A stretch of 8,169 nucleotides of DNA. Origin: Oscillospiraceae bacterium (GTDB taxonomy: Bacteria > Bacillota > Clostridia > Oscillospirales > Ruminococcaceae). The notes under the pieces are model-generated. The model was not told the origin of the DNA, searched no databases, and saw only the letters and a list, made by a program, of their open reading frames with translations. A program made the translations under genes and the position numbers. The stretch lies in contig JAEDLA010000060.1 of NCBI GenBank assembly GCA_016295545.1, positions 1 to 8,169 of the forward strand, in the 5' to 3' direction. This document shows positions 1 to 5,802 of the stretch, one piece after another; position 1 is the first letter of the stretch; the number at the start of each line of letters is the position of its first letter.

Positions 1-73
1 ACGGACACTCCAACATCACTCTCCTCGGCTTGCCCGACGAAGTAATTATCGATATTTAATTGTCGAAGTAATA
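1..73 (+). repeat. Left copy of a 73-bp inverted repeat
   Basis: Positions 1-73 match the reverse complement of 3679-3751 at 66 of 73 positions by direct reading. Mismatches are at 10, 13, 17, 22, 57, 63 and 65, and there are no gaps. The stretch 23-56 is identical between the copies. Both copies lie outside coding sequence; this one is downstream of the nfnB stop codon. The copy starts exactly at the window edge, so it may continue to the left. It also contains a short internal direct repeat, CGAAGTAAT at 38-46 and 64-72. I do not recognise a named family; a dispersed intergenic repeat is the simplest reading. Confidence 0.85.
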
Positions 74-125
74 ACTCCTTGCCAAAGAGACAATGTCCCC
101 CTGATAATACCATACAAGTAAAAAT

Positions 126-1514
126 TTATTTATTTCTTATATACTCGTCCATTGCAGCGGCGGCTTTTTTGCCTGCGCCCATTGCCAGAATTACTGTAGC
201 TGCACCTGTTACAGCGTCTCCTCCGGCATACACGCCCTCTTTTGAGGTAAGTCCTGTTTCCTCATCGGCAATGATTCCTCCCCATACCTGTGTATCAAGT
301 CCCTCTGTTGTGGACTTTATAAGGGGATTGGGTGATGTTCCGATAGACATGATAACGCAGTCAGTCTCAATTTCAAAGAAGCTGTCGGGTACCGGAACAG
401 AACGTGCTCTGCCGCTTGCATCAGGTTCAGAAAGCTCCATCTGCTGACAGCGAATACTCTTTACCCAGCCCTTTTCATCAGACAGTATCTCAACAGGATT
501 GGACAGGAATTTAAAGCTGATTCCCTCCTCCTTAGCGTGCTCTATCTCCTCTGCTCTTGCAGGAAGCTCTTTTTCTGTACGTCTGTAAACGATTGTAACG
601 TCTGCGCCCATTCTCTTTGCACAGCGGGCAGCGTCCATAGCAACATTGCCGCCGCCTACGATAACAGCTCTGTTTCCAGCCTGAACAGGGGTGGTTCTGT
701 CAGGCTTGTAAGCTTTCATAAGGTTGATTCTGGTGAGAAATTCATTTGCTGAGTAAACGCCGTTAAGGTTCTCTCCCGGAATCCTCATAAAGCGTGGAAG
801 TCCTGCGCCTGAACCGATGAAAACTGCCTCAAAGCCGTATTCATTCATAAGCTCGTCCACAGATACAGTTTTTCCGATAACAGTATTTGTTTCAATTTTA
901 ACGCCAAGCTCCTTTAAGCCGTCAATCTCTTTCTGAACAATAGATTTCGGCAGACGGAACTCAGGAATGCCATAGGAAAGAACGCCTCCTGCAAGGTGAA
1001 GTGCCTCAAAAACAGTTACATCATATCCCATTTTTGCAAGACTTCCTGCACAGGCAAGACCTGACGGACCTGAACCGATAACAGCTGTTTTATGACCGTT
1101 TGAAACAGGCTTTTCAGGTGCTTCATTTATATGCTCATTATGCCAGTCGGCAACAAATCTTTCAAGACGTCCGATAGCCACAGGCTCGCCTTTTTTTCCT
1201 CTGATACAGTACTTTTCGCACTGACTCTCCTGAGGGCATACACGTCCGCATACAGCCGGCAGAGAGCTTGCAGCTGTAATGATTTTGTAGGCTTCTTCAA
1301 ACTCTCCCTCAGCTACCTTTGAAATAAATGAGGGAATATCTATCTGCACCGGACAGCCGCCTACACACGGTCTGTTCTTGCAGTTAAGGCATCTTTTAGC
1401 CTCGTCAACAGCCTGTTCCTCAGTATAACCGAGAGCAACCTCGCTGAAGTTCCTGCTTCTTACCTCAGGGTCCTGAACCGGCATTTCATTTTTTTTCAGT
1501 GACATATTAGCCAT
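126..1514 (-). CDS. nfnB: NfnB-type NADPH-binding flavoprotein (large subunit of ferredoxin:NADP+ oxidoreductase; GltD-like)
   Basis: This 462-residue protein is probably the large subunit of cytoplasmic NfnAB, which couples NADPH to NADH and ferredoxin by flavin-based electron bifurcation. Eight cysteines near the N-terminus form two [4Fe-4S] sites: C42, C45, C50, C54 and C89, C93, C99, C103. An FAD-binding GSGPSG lies at about 147-152. An NADPH-binding GGGNVAMDAAR lies at 287-297, followed by a YRR pair at 310-312 that suits the 2'-phosphate. A second FAD contact, GGDAVTGAAT, lies at 431-440. The ATG start at 1514 is 2 bp after the nfnA stop, and its AGGAGG site (1525-1530) sits inside the last nfnA codons, so the two are translationally linked. 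Databases often name this family glutamate synthase small subunit (gltA/gltD) or sulfide dehydrogenase SudA. The adjacent NfnA partner and absence of a GltB large subunit favour Nfn. The family call is firm; bifurcation itself is inferred. Confidence 0.92.
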   Translation of the reverse strand: MANMSLKKNEMPVQDPEVRSRNFSEVALGYTEEQAVDEAKRCLNCKNRPCVGGCPVQIDIPSFISKVAEGEFEEAYKIITAASSLPAVCGRVCPQESQCEKYCIRGKKGEPVAIGRLERFVADWHNEHINEAPEKPVSNGHKTAVIGSGPSGLACAGSLAKMGYDVTVFEALHLAGGVLSYGIPEFRLPKSIVQKEIDGLKELGVKIETNTVIGKTVSVDELMNEYGFEAVFIGSGAGLPRFMRIPGENLNGVYSANEFLTRINLMKAYKPDRTTPVQAGNRAVIVGGGNVAMDAARCAKRMGADVTIVYRRTEKELPARAEEIEHAKEEGISFKFLSNPVEILSDEKGWVKSIRCQQMELSEPDASGRARSVPVPDSFFEIETDCVIMSIGTSPNPLIKSTTEGLDTQVWGGIIADEETGLTSKEGVYAGGDAVTGAATVILAMGAGKKAAAAMDEYIRNK

Positions 1515-1516
1515 GA

Positions 1517-2359
1517 TTATTGTACCTCCTGTTTAAAGAGATTGCAGGTCTCCTCGTGGGCTTTTCTTTCAAAATCTCTGTACACAGCACCCCTTGCCAT
1601 AGCCTCGTCAAAGTCTATCTGGTGACCGTCAAATTCAGGACCGTCAACGCAGGCGAACTTAGTTTTGCCGCCAACAGTAAGACGACAGCCGCCGCACATA
1701 CCTGTACCGTCAATCATGACCGGATTCATGGAAGCTACAGTTTTTATACCATATTCCTTAGTAAGAGCGCATACAAACTTCATCATAATAAGAGGTCCGA
1801 TAGTAATGACCTCGTCATATTTTTCGCCGCTTTCAATAAGCTTTTTCAGCGCATCGGTAACAAGTCCCTTTTCGCCGGCACTGCCGTCATCGGACATAAG
1901 TACAAATTGAGAGCTTGCAGCCTTGAATTCGTCCTCAAGGATAACAAGGTCCTTATTTCTGAATCCAACAACTGCATGGACCTCACAGCCCATTTCGTGG
2001 AGCTTTTTTGCAACAGGATAAGCAATAGCACAGCCTACGCCGCCGCCTACTACAGCAACCTTTTTAAGACCTTCGGTTTCGGTAGCTTTTCCTAAGGGAC
2101 CTACAAAATCGTGAAGCTCATCTCCCACGCTGAGGTGATTAAGCTTTTCCGTTGTAGCTCCCACTATCTGAAAAATAATGGTAACAGAGCCGCTTTCACG
2201 GTCAAAATCAGCGATAGTAAGAGGGATTCTCTCGCCGTCCTCATCCGTACGCAGAATAATAAACTGACCCGGTTCAGCCTTTTTCGCAACCTTAGGAGCG
2301 TTTATTCTCATGAGAGTTACCGTAGGATTAAGACTTCTTTTTTCGAGTATCTCAAACAT
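1517..2359 (-). CDS. nfnA: NfnA-type FAD/[2Fe-2S] NAD(H)-binding subunit (dihydroorotate dehydrogenase electron-transfer-like)
   Basis: This is the small NfnAB subunit, 280 residues from the chosen start. It belongs to the ferredoxin-reductase fold family that includes PyrK and SudB, and should hold the FAD that reacts with NADH. Visible landmarks are the flavin-binding ERIPLTIAD at 43-51, a nucleotide-binding VVGGGVGCA at 103-111, and a C-terminal iron-sulfur segment. That segment has C222, C225 and C237 preceded by D217 in an IDGTGMCGGC context. As I recall the characterised NfnA proteins, this Asp plus three Cys ligates a [2Fe-2S] cluster. The reading frame stays open to a TTG at 2377, but that codon lies at the ribosome binding site (AAGGAAGGT, 2366-2374), so the ATG at 2359 is the better start. 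It is the first gene of a two-gene operon with nfnB, 2 bp apart. PyrK is less likely because there is no pyrD neighbour. Confidence 0.92.
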   Translation of the reverse strand: MFEILEKRSLNPTVTLMRINAPKVAKKAEPGQFIILRTDEDGERIPLTIADFDRESGSVTIIFQIVGATTEKLNHLSVGDELHDFVGPLGKATETEGLKKVAVVGGGVGCAIAYPVAKKLHEMGCEVHAVVGFRNKDLVILEDEFKAASSQFVLMSDDGSAGEKGLVTDALKKLIESGEKYDEVITIGPLIMMKFVCALTKEYGIKTVASMNPVMIDGTGMCGGCRLTVGGKTKFACVDGPEFDGHQIDFDEAMARGAVYRDFERKAHEETCNLFKQEVQ

Positions 2360-2365
2360 ATATTT

Positions 2366-2374
2366 ACCTTCCTT
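2366..2374 (-). promoter_or_regulatory. Ribosome binding site that decides the nfnA start
   Basis: Reads AAGGAAGGT on the minus strand and ends 6 bases before the ATG at 2359. The upstream in-frame TTG at 2377 lies against this site and has no comparable site of its own, so the longer 286-residue version is unlikely. Confidence 0.75.
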
Positions 2375-2408
2375 CAAAATTCAACACAAAGTGTACAAAT
2401 AAAATTAG

Positions 2409-2430
2409 ATTTGCATACTTTCGTGCAAAT
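2409..2430. promoter_or_regulatory. Candidate operator upstream of nfnA: ATTTGCA-N8-TGCAAAT palindrome
   Basis: Perfect 7-bp arms (2409-2415 and 2424-2430) flank an 8-bp spacer. The site lies between the proposed extended -10 and the nfnA start. It contains the T-N11-A pattern seen in many LysR-regulator sites, and the next gene upstream encodes a LysR protein. A second TGCATA (2432-2437) repeats the one at 2412-2417 at 20-bp spacing. Downstream of the -10, a bound protein would more likely repress than activate. The assignment rests on symmetry and position only, and a short mRNA hairpin is an alternative. Confidence 0.4.
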
Positions 2431-2450
2431 GTGCATAGTATATCATTATT

Positions 2451-2459
2451 ATTATAACA
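2451..2459 (-). promoter_or_regulatory. Predicted extended -10 promoter for nfnAB
   Basis: The minus strand reads TGTTATAAT, an exact TGN plus TATAAT extended -10. The hexamer 17 bp upstream (2474-2479, TTCAGT) is a poor -35 match, which is tolerable with an extended -10. Transcription would begin near 2444 and give a leader of about 85 bases that includes the palindrome at 2409-2430. A second -10-like TATACT lies at 2438-2443 without a good -35. The surroundings are very AT-rich, so chance matches are possible. Confidence 0.45.
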
Positions 2460-2534
2460 TACGATATTTTTTTACTGAAATATATACAAAGCATAGTAAT
2501 ATTCCATAAAATATATGTTATTATTTATTATATG

Positions 2535-2568
2535 AAAAAATATTCCTGCTTGTTACAGCAGGTATATT
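2535..2568 (-). terminator. Second terminator-like hairpin between lysR and nfnA
   Basis: Arms CCTGCT (2545-2550) and AGCAGG (2557-2562) pair perfectly around a 6-base loop. After one T/T mismatch the stem extends by five A-T pairs (2539-2543 with 2564-2568). Read on the minus strand, the structure runs into a six-T tract (2540-2535), part of which belongs to the stem. It lies just downstream of the first terminator and upstream of the nfnAB promoter, so it probably backs up lysR termination. Confidence 0.5.
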
Positions 2569-2602
2569 TAAAGGTGATCTGAAATTATTCCGTGATACAG
2601 GT

Positions 2603-2628
2603 AAAAACAGAAGATTATTTATCCTCTG
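2603..2628 (-). terminator. Rho-independent terminator of the LysR gene
   Basis: On the minus strand the RNA can form an 8-bp stem (CAGAGGAU with AUCUUCUG, one G-U pair) with a 5-base loop, directly followed by UUUUU. It lies about 45 bases after the LysR stop codon. It separates the regulator from nfnAB and implies that nfnAB has its own promoter. Confidence 0.7.
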
Positions 2629-2672
2629 ACTGCATGAAATAAATTTATTGTCATATTCCGTATAATATATAA

Positions 2673-3620
2673 TCAAATTAATTCCTCAAAGGCAGCTTCA
2701 TTGCGATATTTATAAACAATGTTGATAAAATCTATTTCAGCTTCAGTAAGTCTGTGATTCTTTGCATAAATCAGCAGGTCACAGTATTTATTTTCATGAA
2801 ATTCACACTTTCTCTGTATAAATCCATGCTTTTTCAGATTATCCTGTGACATAGGAGAGGTAAGCATAAACGAATCAGGAACTGCCGAAAGCATTTCATA
2901 TCCGCTTGACCTGTCAAAAACGCATATCCGCCTGCATATATTTTTTTCCTTTTCCAGAACAGGCGATGAATTCAGATTCGGCGATAAATAGGGGATAAAG
3001 CTGTCTCCGTAGACAATCTCCACAGAAGTTTCAGAAAGCTCCTCACAGGTAAGCTTGTCCGATAAAGCAAGAGGACTGTTTTCCGCCATCAGAGCTGCCG
3101 CTTCAAATTCCCACAAAGGCTGGAAATCAAGATTTTTCTCGGCAATATAGTCCAGGAAATATTTCTCATAAAGCTTTCTGAAACGCACAACACCAAGCTC
3201 AAAGCCATGCTCACGAACATTGGAAATCGTGTTCAGGGCGTTGGTTTCGTGTAGATACAGGTCAATGTTGACATTATTTTCAAGTCCGGCAGCAAATTCG
3301 CCGAAAGCGGCGGCAATATAGTCCGAACGGCTGGCTGATATCCTCATTCTCTGCCGCTGATTTTTCTCCGGAGAATGGATTCCCTCCATGCTGTCTATCT
3401 GAATCAGAATCTGTTTTGCACATTCCAGAAATCTGATTCCCTGTTCGGTAGGGATAACTCCCTTTGATGTACGCTTGAAAATTGTTATGCCAAGTGTATT
3501 TTCAAGCTCCTTTATTGCCTTGCTGAGATTAGGCTGAGCCATGTAAAGATTTTCTGCCGCCTGCGTTATGGAGCGTGTTTTTTCAATCTCCACAGCATAT
3601 TTGAAATGCAGTGTGTTCAA
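2673..3620 (-). CDS. LysR family transcriptional regulator
   Basis: This 315-residue protein has normal LysR length and layout. An N-terminal winged helix-turn-helix (about residues 1-62) contains SITQAAENLYMAQPNLSKAI at 17-36, the usual LysR recognition region, followed by GITIFKRTSKGVIPTEQG at 44-61. A linker helix and a ligand-binding domain from about 90 to 300 follow. The effector cannot be read from sequence. The start codon is TTG at 3620, supported by GGAGG at 3628-3632 seven bases upstream and by the MNTLHFKY opening expected for the family. The gene stands alone: its 5' side holds the repeat block, its 3' side a terminator. It lies upstream of nfnAB in the same orientation rather than divergently, so control of nfnAB is plausible but unproven. 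The repeat copy at 3679-3751 is only about 58 bp upstream of the start and may supply or disturb its promoter. Confidence 0.9.
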   Translation of the reverse strand: MNTLHFKYAVEIEKTRSITQAAENLYMAQPNLSKAIKELENTLGITIFKRTSKGVIPTEQGIRFLECAKQILIQIDSMEGIHSPEKNQRQRMRISASRSDYIAAAFGEFAAGLENNVNIDLYLHETNALNTISNVREHGFELGVVRFRKLYEKYFLDYIAEKNLDFQPLWEFEAAALMAENSPLALSDKLTCEELSETSVEIVYGDSFIPYLSPNLNSSPVLEKEKNICRRICVFDRSSGYEMLSAVPDSFMLTSPMSQDNLKKHGFIQRKCEFHENKYCDLLIYAKNHRLTEAEIDFINIVYKYRNEAAFEELI

Positions 3621-3627
3621 TCTGATT

Positions 3628-3632
3628 CCTCC
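3628..3632 (-). promoter_or_regulatory. Strong ribosome binding site supporting a TTG start
   Basis: Reads GGAGG on the minus strand, seven bases before the TTG at 3620. The resulting N-terminus aligns with the normal LysR start, so the non-ATG start is well supported. Confidence 0.75.
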
Positions 3633-3678
3633 GGATTATGGGTTTTCAGCCTTTTTACGGGTTGATTAAAAATTAGAA

Positions 3679-3751
3679 TATTACTTTGGCAATTCAATAT
3701 CGATAATTACTTCGTCGGGCAAGCCGAGGGGAGTAATGCTGTAGTGTCCGT
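3679..3751 (-). repeat. Right copy of the 73-bp inverted repeat
   Basis: This is the reverse complement of 1-73, with 66 of 73 positions identical. The core at 3696-3729 is identical to 23-56. It lies between the acetyltransferase stop and the LysR start. The two copies point inward and enclose lysR, nfnA and nfnB. Similarity ends at 3679 on the inner side, where AT-rich DNA unlike the left copy begins. On the outer side this copy runs on into the hairpin cluster; the equivalent part of the left copy lies outside the window. Confidence 0.85.
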
Positions 3752-3902
3752 AAAGCTTCGCTGCGCTTGATTTACTGCTTTATCAGGGGGCGCTGCCCCC
3801 TCTTACACCCCTGCCAAAGGGTTAATAAACCCTTTGGAAACCCACTTTCGGCTTCGCCGCTATATATATTTTTTATTGCCGCTATAATAATTAATACTCG
3901 CC
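3752..3902. repeat. Intergenic hairpin cluster (likely dispersed repeat element)
   Basis: This non-coding stretch holds three successive palindromes. AGGGGGC-GCT-GCCCCCT is at 3785-3801 (7-bp stem). CCAAAGGGTT-AATA-AACCCTTTGG is at 3814-3837 (perfect 10-bp stem). CGGC-TTC-GCCG is at 3849-3859 (4-bp stem). An AAGC/GCTT pair lies nearby at 3753-3768. None is followed by a T tract on either strand, so these do not look like ordinary terminators, though they could stop RNA degradation or pause transcription at the end of the envelope operon. The stretch is GC-rich compared with the AT-rich sequence after it (3860-3902). It resembles short repeats scattered between genes in some Ruminococcus-type genomes; that is recollection, not a search result. 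Confidence 0.6.
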
Positions 3903-4493
3903 TCAGGTATTGGGCAGTTTTTTATTTTCTTCCTCTTTTGTGCCGATTTTACGCACAGGCTTGCAGGGTACTCCCACAGCTACCACGCCGGAGGGAATAT
4001 CCTTTACCACAACACTTCCGGCACCGATAACAACGTTATCACCGATAGTAACTCCCGGCATAACACAGACATTTCCGCCTATCCATACATTATCTCCTAC
4101 AGTTATAGGCTCAGCATATTCAAGTCCTGAATTACGTGTTTCGGCGTCAATAGGGTGAGTTGCTGTGTAAAATCCGCAGTTTGGACCTATATATACATTG
4201 TCTCCGAATGTAACTGTTGCGCAGTCGAGAATCACGCAGTTGTGGTTTGCGTAAAATTTATCTCCCACGAAAATATTGTAGCCGTAATCGCAGAAAAAAT
4301 TCGGTTCTATCCATGTATTTTCGCCTTTTTTGCCGAACAGCTTTTCAATGAGCCTGCTTTTCTTTGTAAAATCATTGTATGGACAACTGTTATAGTCAGC
4401 ACACATTTTTTTAGCTCTGATACGTTCATCAGTAAGCTCTCTGTCATCACCGTTGTATAATTCTCCGTAAAGAAGTTTTTCCTTTTCAGTCAT
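3903..4493 (-). CDS. Maltose/galactoside O-acetyltransferase-type hexapeptide acetyltransferase
   Basis: This 196-residue protein belongs to the LacA/Maa/NodL group, which transfers acetyl from acetyl-CoA to a sugar hydroxyl and acts as a cytoplasmic trimer. The N-terminal Maa cap (MTEKEKLLYGELYNGDDREL) opens the protein. A left-handed beta-helix built from hexapeptide repeats covers about 60-175. The catalytic histidine is H113 in ATHP, matching His115 of E. coli LacA, and YANHN at 81-85 holds the matching asparagine. A GVP segment near 174-176 is typical of the C-terminal end. The frame extends to a GTG at 4502, but that codon overlaps the AAAAGGTGA ribosome binding site, so ATG at 4493 is preferred. 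It starts 20 bp after ddl stops and is probably co-transcribed. Its acceptor is unknown; an envelope sugar is possible from context. The C-terminal tail (GTKEEENKKLPNT) is charged and looks disordered. Confidence 0.88.
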   Translation of the reverse strand: MTEKEKLLYGELYNGDDRELTDERIRAKKMCADYNSCPYNDFTKKSRLIEKLFGKKGENTWIEPNFFCDYGYNIFVGDKFYANHNCVILDCATVTFGDNVYIGPNCGFYTATHPIDAETRNSGLEYAEPITVGDNVWIGGNVCVMPGVTIGDNVVIGAGSVVVKDIPSGVVAVGVPCKPVRKIGTKEEENKKLPNT

Positions 4494-4497
4494 ATCA

Positions 4498-4507
4498 TTC
4501 ACCTTTT
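4498..4507 (-). promoter_or_regulatory. Ribosome binding site deciding the acetyltransferase start
   Basis: Reads AAAAGGTGAA on the minus strand. Its GG is eight bases from the ATG at 4493. The GTG at 4502-4500 lies within the site and cannot be the start served by it. Confidence 0.65.
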
Positions 4508-4513
4508 AGCTGT

Positions 4514-5695
4514 TTATCGCTTACTTCCCTTTGCGCCGAAGCTTCCGCCCATAGACAGAATATTCGTGTCAAAGGAATAATTGATTTTCTCGTTTTTTCG
4601 GTATCTTTTTAATGCAAGGTTAATGAGCCTGTCGAGAAGCTCTGTATATTTTACTCCCTTTGGCTCCCAGAGATAAAATGCAAGTGAACCGGGAATTGTG
4701 TTGATTTCGTTAAGGTAGACCTTGTTATCCTCCATATCGATCATGAAGTCGATTCTTGTAACACCGCAGCAGCCAAGATATTTAAAAGCATCAACAGCTG
4801 TTTTTCGGATAAATTCCTCTTGCTCAGCAGTTATCTCAGCCGGAATTTTTCTTTTAAGAGTTGCCATTCCCTTGCTGCCGCCGGACTTGTCACCGGCAAC
4901 ATACTTATCGTTATAGCTGAGGATTTCATCGCACTGTACAGGCTCTTCGCAGACAGAAGCCTCAGCCTCCTCGCTGTCACCAACAACAGCACAGTTGATT
5001 TCTTTCAGCTTTACGATTGCAGGCTCAACAAGAATCCTGTCGGCAAACTGGAAGGATTCCTCAATTGAATTTTCCAGTGAGCGGCGGTCAGAAGCCTTGG
5101 AAATACCAACGCTTGAGCCTAAATTAATAGGCTTTACTATTACAGGATAGCTGAATTTAGCTTCAACTTCATCAAGACACTTATCAATATTTTCAGCTTC
5201 AAAATCAGAGAAGCGACAGCAGTCGAGAACAGGGAATCCGGCTTCTTTAAGCAGAATTTTCATTGCAAATTTATCCATTCCGATTGCTGATGAGAGCACA
5301 TCACAGCCGACATAGGGAATATCCAGCGTCTGGATATAGCCCTGCAATGCACCGTCCTCCACATTTGTACCGTGAACTATGGGGAAAACAACATCAATGT
5401 CGGAAATATGATTGCTGCCGAATTTTTTCATTTTCTGCCTGATAAGCGATACCTTGCCTTCACTTCGTACAAGTATGCATTCTGTGCAGTTTGTCAGAAG
5501 CTCCGGAATATTTTTGTAGGAATTAATGTCAAAAAGCTGCTGACCTGTGTAAAATTCATTGCTTTTTGTCATATAAACCGGGATTATGTTGTATTTTTCC
5601 TTGTTAAGGCTTGCCATTGCCTGAACTGCCGAGATTACCGACACCTCGTGTTCAACGCTTTTTCCGCCGAAAATAACAGCAAGATTGATTTTCAT
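4514..5695 (-). CDS. ddl: D-alanine--D-alanine ligase family protein
   Basis: This 393-residue ATP-grasp ligase should join two D-alanines for peptidoglycan precursors. The N-terminal domain has GGKSVEHEVS at 10-19, with E15 as the expected D-Ala contact, and VHGTNVEDGALQGY at 107-120. The ATP-grasp part has IVKPINLGSSVGISKA at 186-201, the serine loop. The metal-binding end, TRIDFMI then VYLNEINTIPGS, lies at 323-347. The omega-loop segment SYNDKY at 270-275 keeps the tyrosine (Y275) that aligns with Tyr216 of E. coli DdlB, which argues against a VanA-type D-Ala-D-Lac ligase; D-Ala-D-Ser cannot be excluded by eye. It is longer than DdlB (about 306) and DdlA (about 364) and ends in a glycine/lysine-rich tail (383-393). 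The start at ATG 5695 has AAAGGAG nine bases upstream. It lies downstream of the MurF-like gene, so dipeptide synthesis and addition are paired. No vanR, S, X, T or Y gene is present. Confidence 0.92.
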   Translation of the reverse strand: MKINLAVIFGGKSVEHEVSVISAVQAMASLNKEKYNIIPVYMTKSNEFYTGQQLFDINSYKNIPELLTNCTECILVRSEGKVSLIRQKMKKFGSNHISDIDVVFPIVHGTNVEDGALQGYIQTLDIPYVGCDVLSSAIGMDKFAMKILLKEAGFPVLDCCRFSDFEAENIDKCLDEVEAKFSYPVIVKPINLGSSVGISKASDRRSLENSIEESFQFADRILVEPAIVKLKEINCAVVGDSEEAEASVCEEPVQCDEILSYNDKYVAGDKSGGSKGMATLKRKIPAEITAEQEEFIRKTAVDAFKYLGCCGVTRIDFMIDMEDNKVYLNEINTIPGSLAFYLWEPKGVKYTELLDRLINLALKRYRKNEKINYSFDTNILSMGGSFGAKGSKR

Positions 5696-5742
5696 AAATA
5701 AACACTCCTTTTATGAGAACTCCCTCTGATTCAGATTGATGA

Positions 5743-5783
5743 CTGATTTTTCAACATCTGTTCCGGATATGTTGAAAAATCAG
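5743..5783. promoter_or_regulatory. Perfect 15-bp inverted repeat in the murF-ddl gap
   Basis: CTGATTTTTCAACAT (5743-5757) and its exact reverse complement (5769-5783) flank an 11-base loop containing TCCGGA. The structure fills much of the 107-bp gap between the MurF-like stop and the ddl start. No T tract follows on the minus strand, so it is not a normal terminator. It could be an mRNA-stabilising or processing hairpin, an attenuator, a protein-binding site, or a small dispersed repeat. No convincing ddl promoter was found here, so ddl may depend on read-through. Confidence 0.6.
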
Positions 5784-5802
5784 CCTGGAAGAACTCAAAA
5801 TA

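Noticed and set aside
79..447. Plus-strand open frame running from the left intergenic sequence into the nfnB 3' end
   Set aside because: It is mostly antisense to clear nfnB coding sequence, has no ribosome binding site of quality, and encodes a low-complexity Pro/Ser/Ala product.
126..1514. Glutamate synthase small subunit (GltD) for this gene
   Set aside because: The fold is shared, but there is no GltB large subunit, and the gene is coupled to an NfnA-type partner, so the Nfn assignment explains the context better.
1520..2509. Plus-strand open frames opposite nfnA (1520-2095 and 2111-2509)
   Set aside because: They are antisense to a gene with intact cofactor motifs on the minus strand; their products show no recognisable domain.
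1..3751. Composite transposon carrying lysR-nfnAB
   Set aside because: The inverted repeats are real, but there is no transposase, the copies are only 73 bp within the window, and no target duplication can be assessed because the left copy meets the window edge.
3814..3837. Rho-independent terminator at the 10-bp CCAAAGGGTT hairpin
   Set aside because: The stem is strong but no T tract follows on either strand, so it is listed as part of a repeat element instead.
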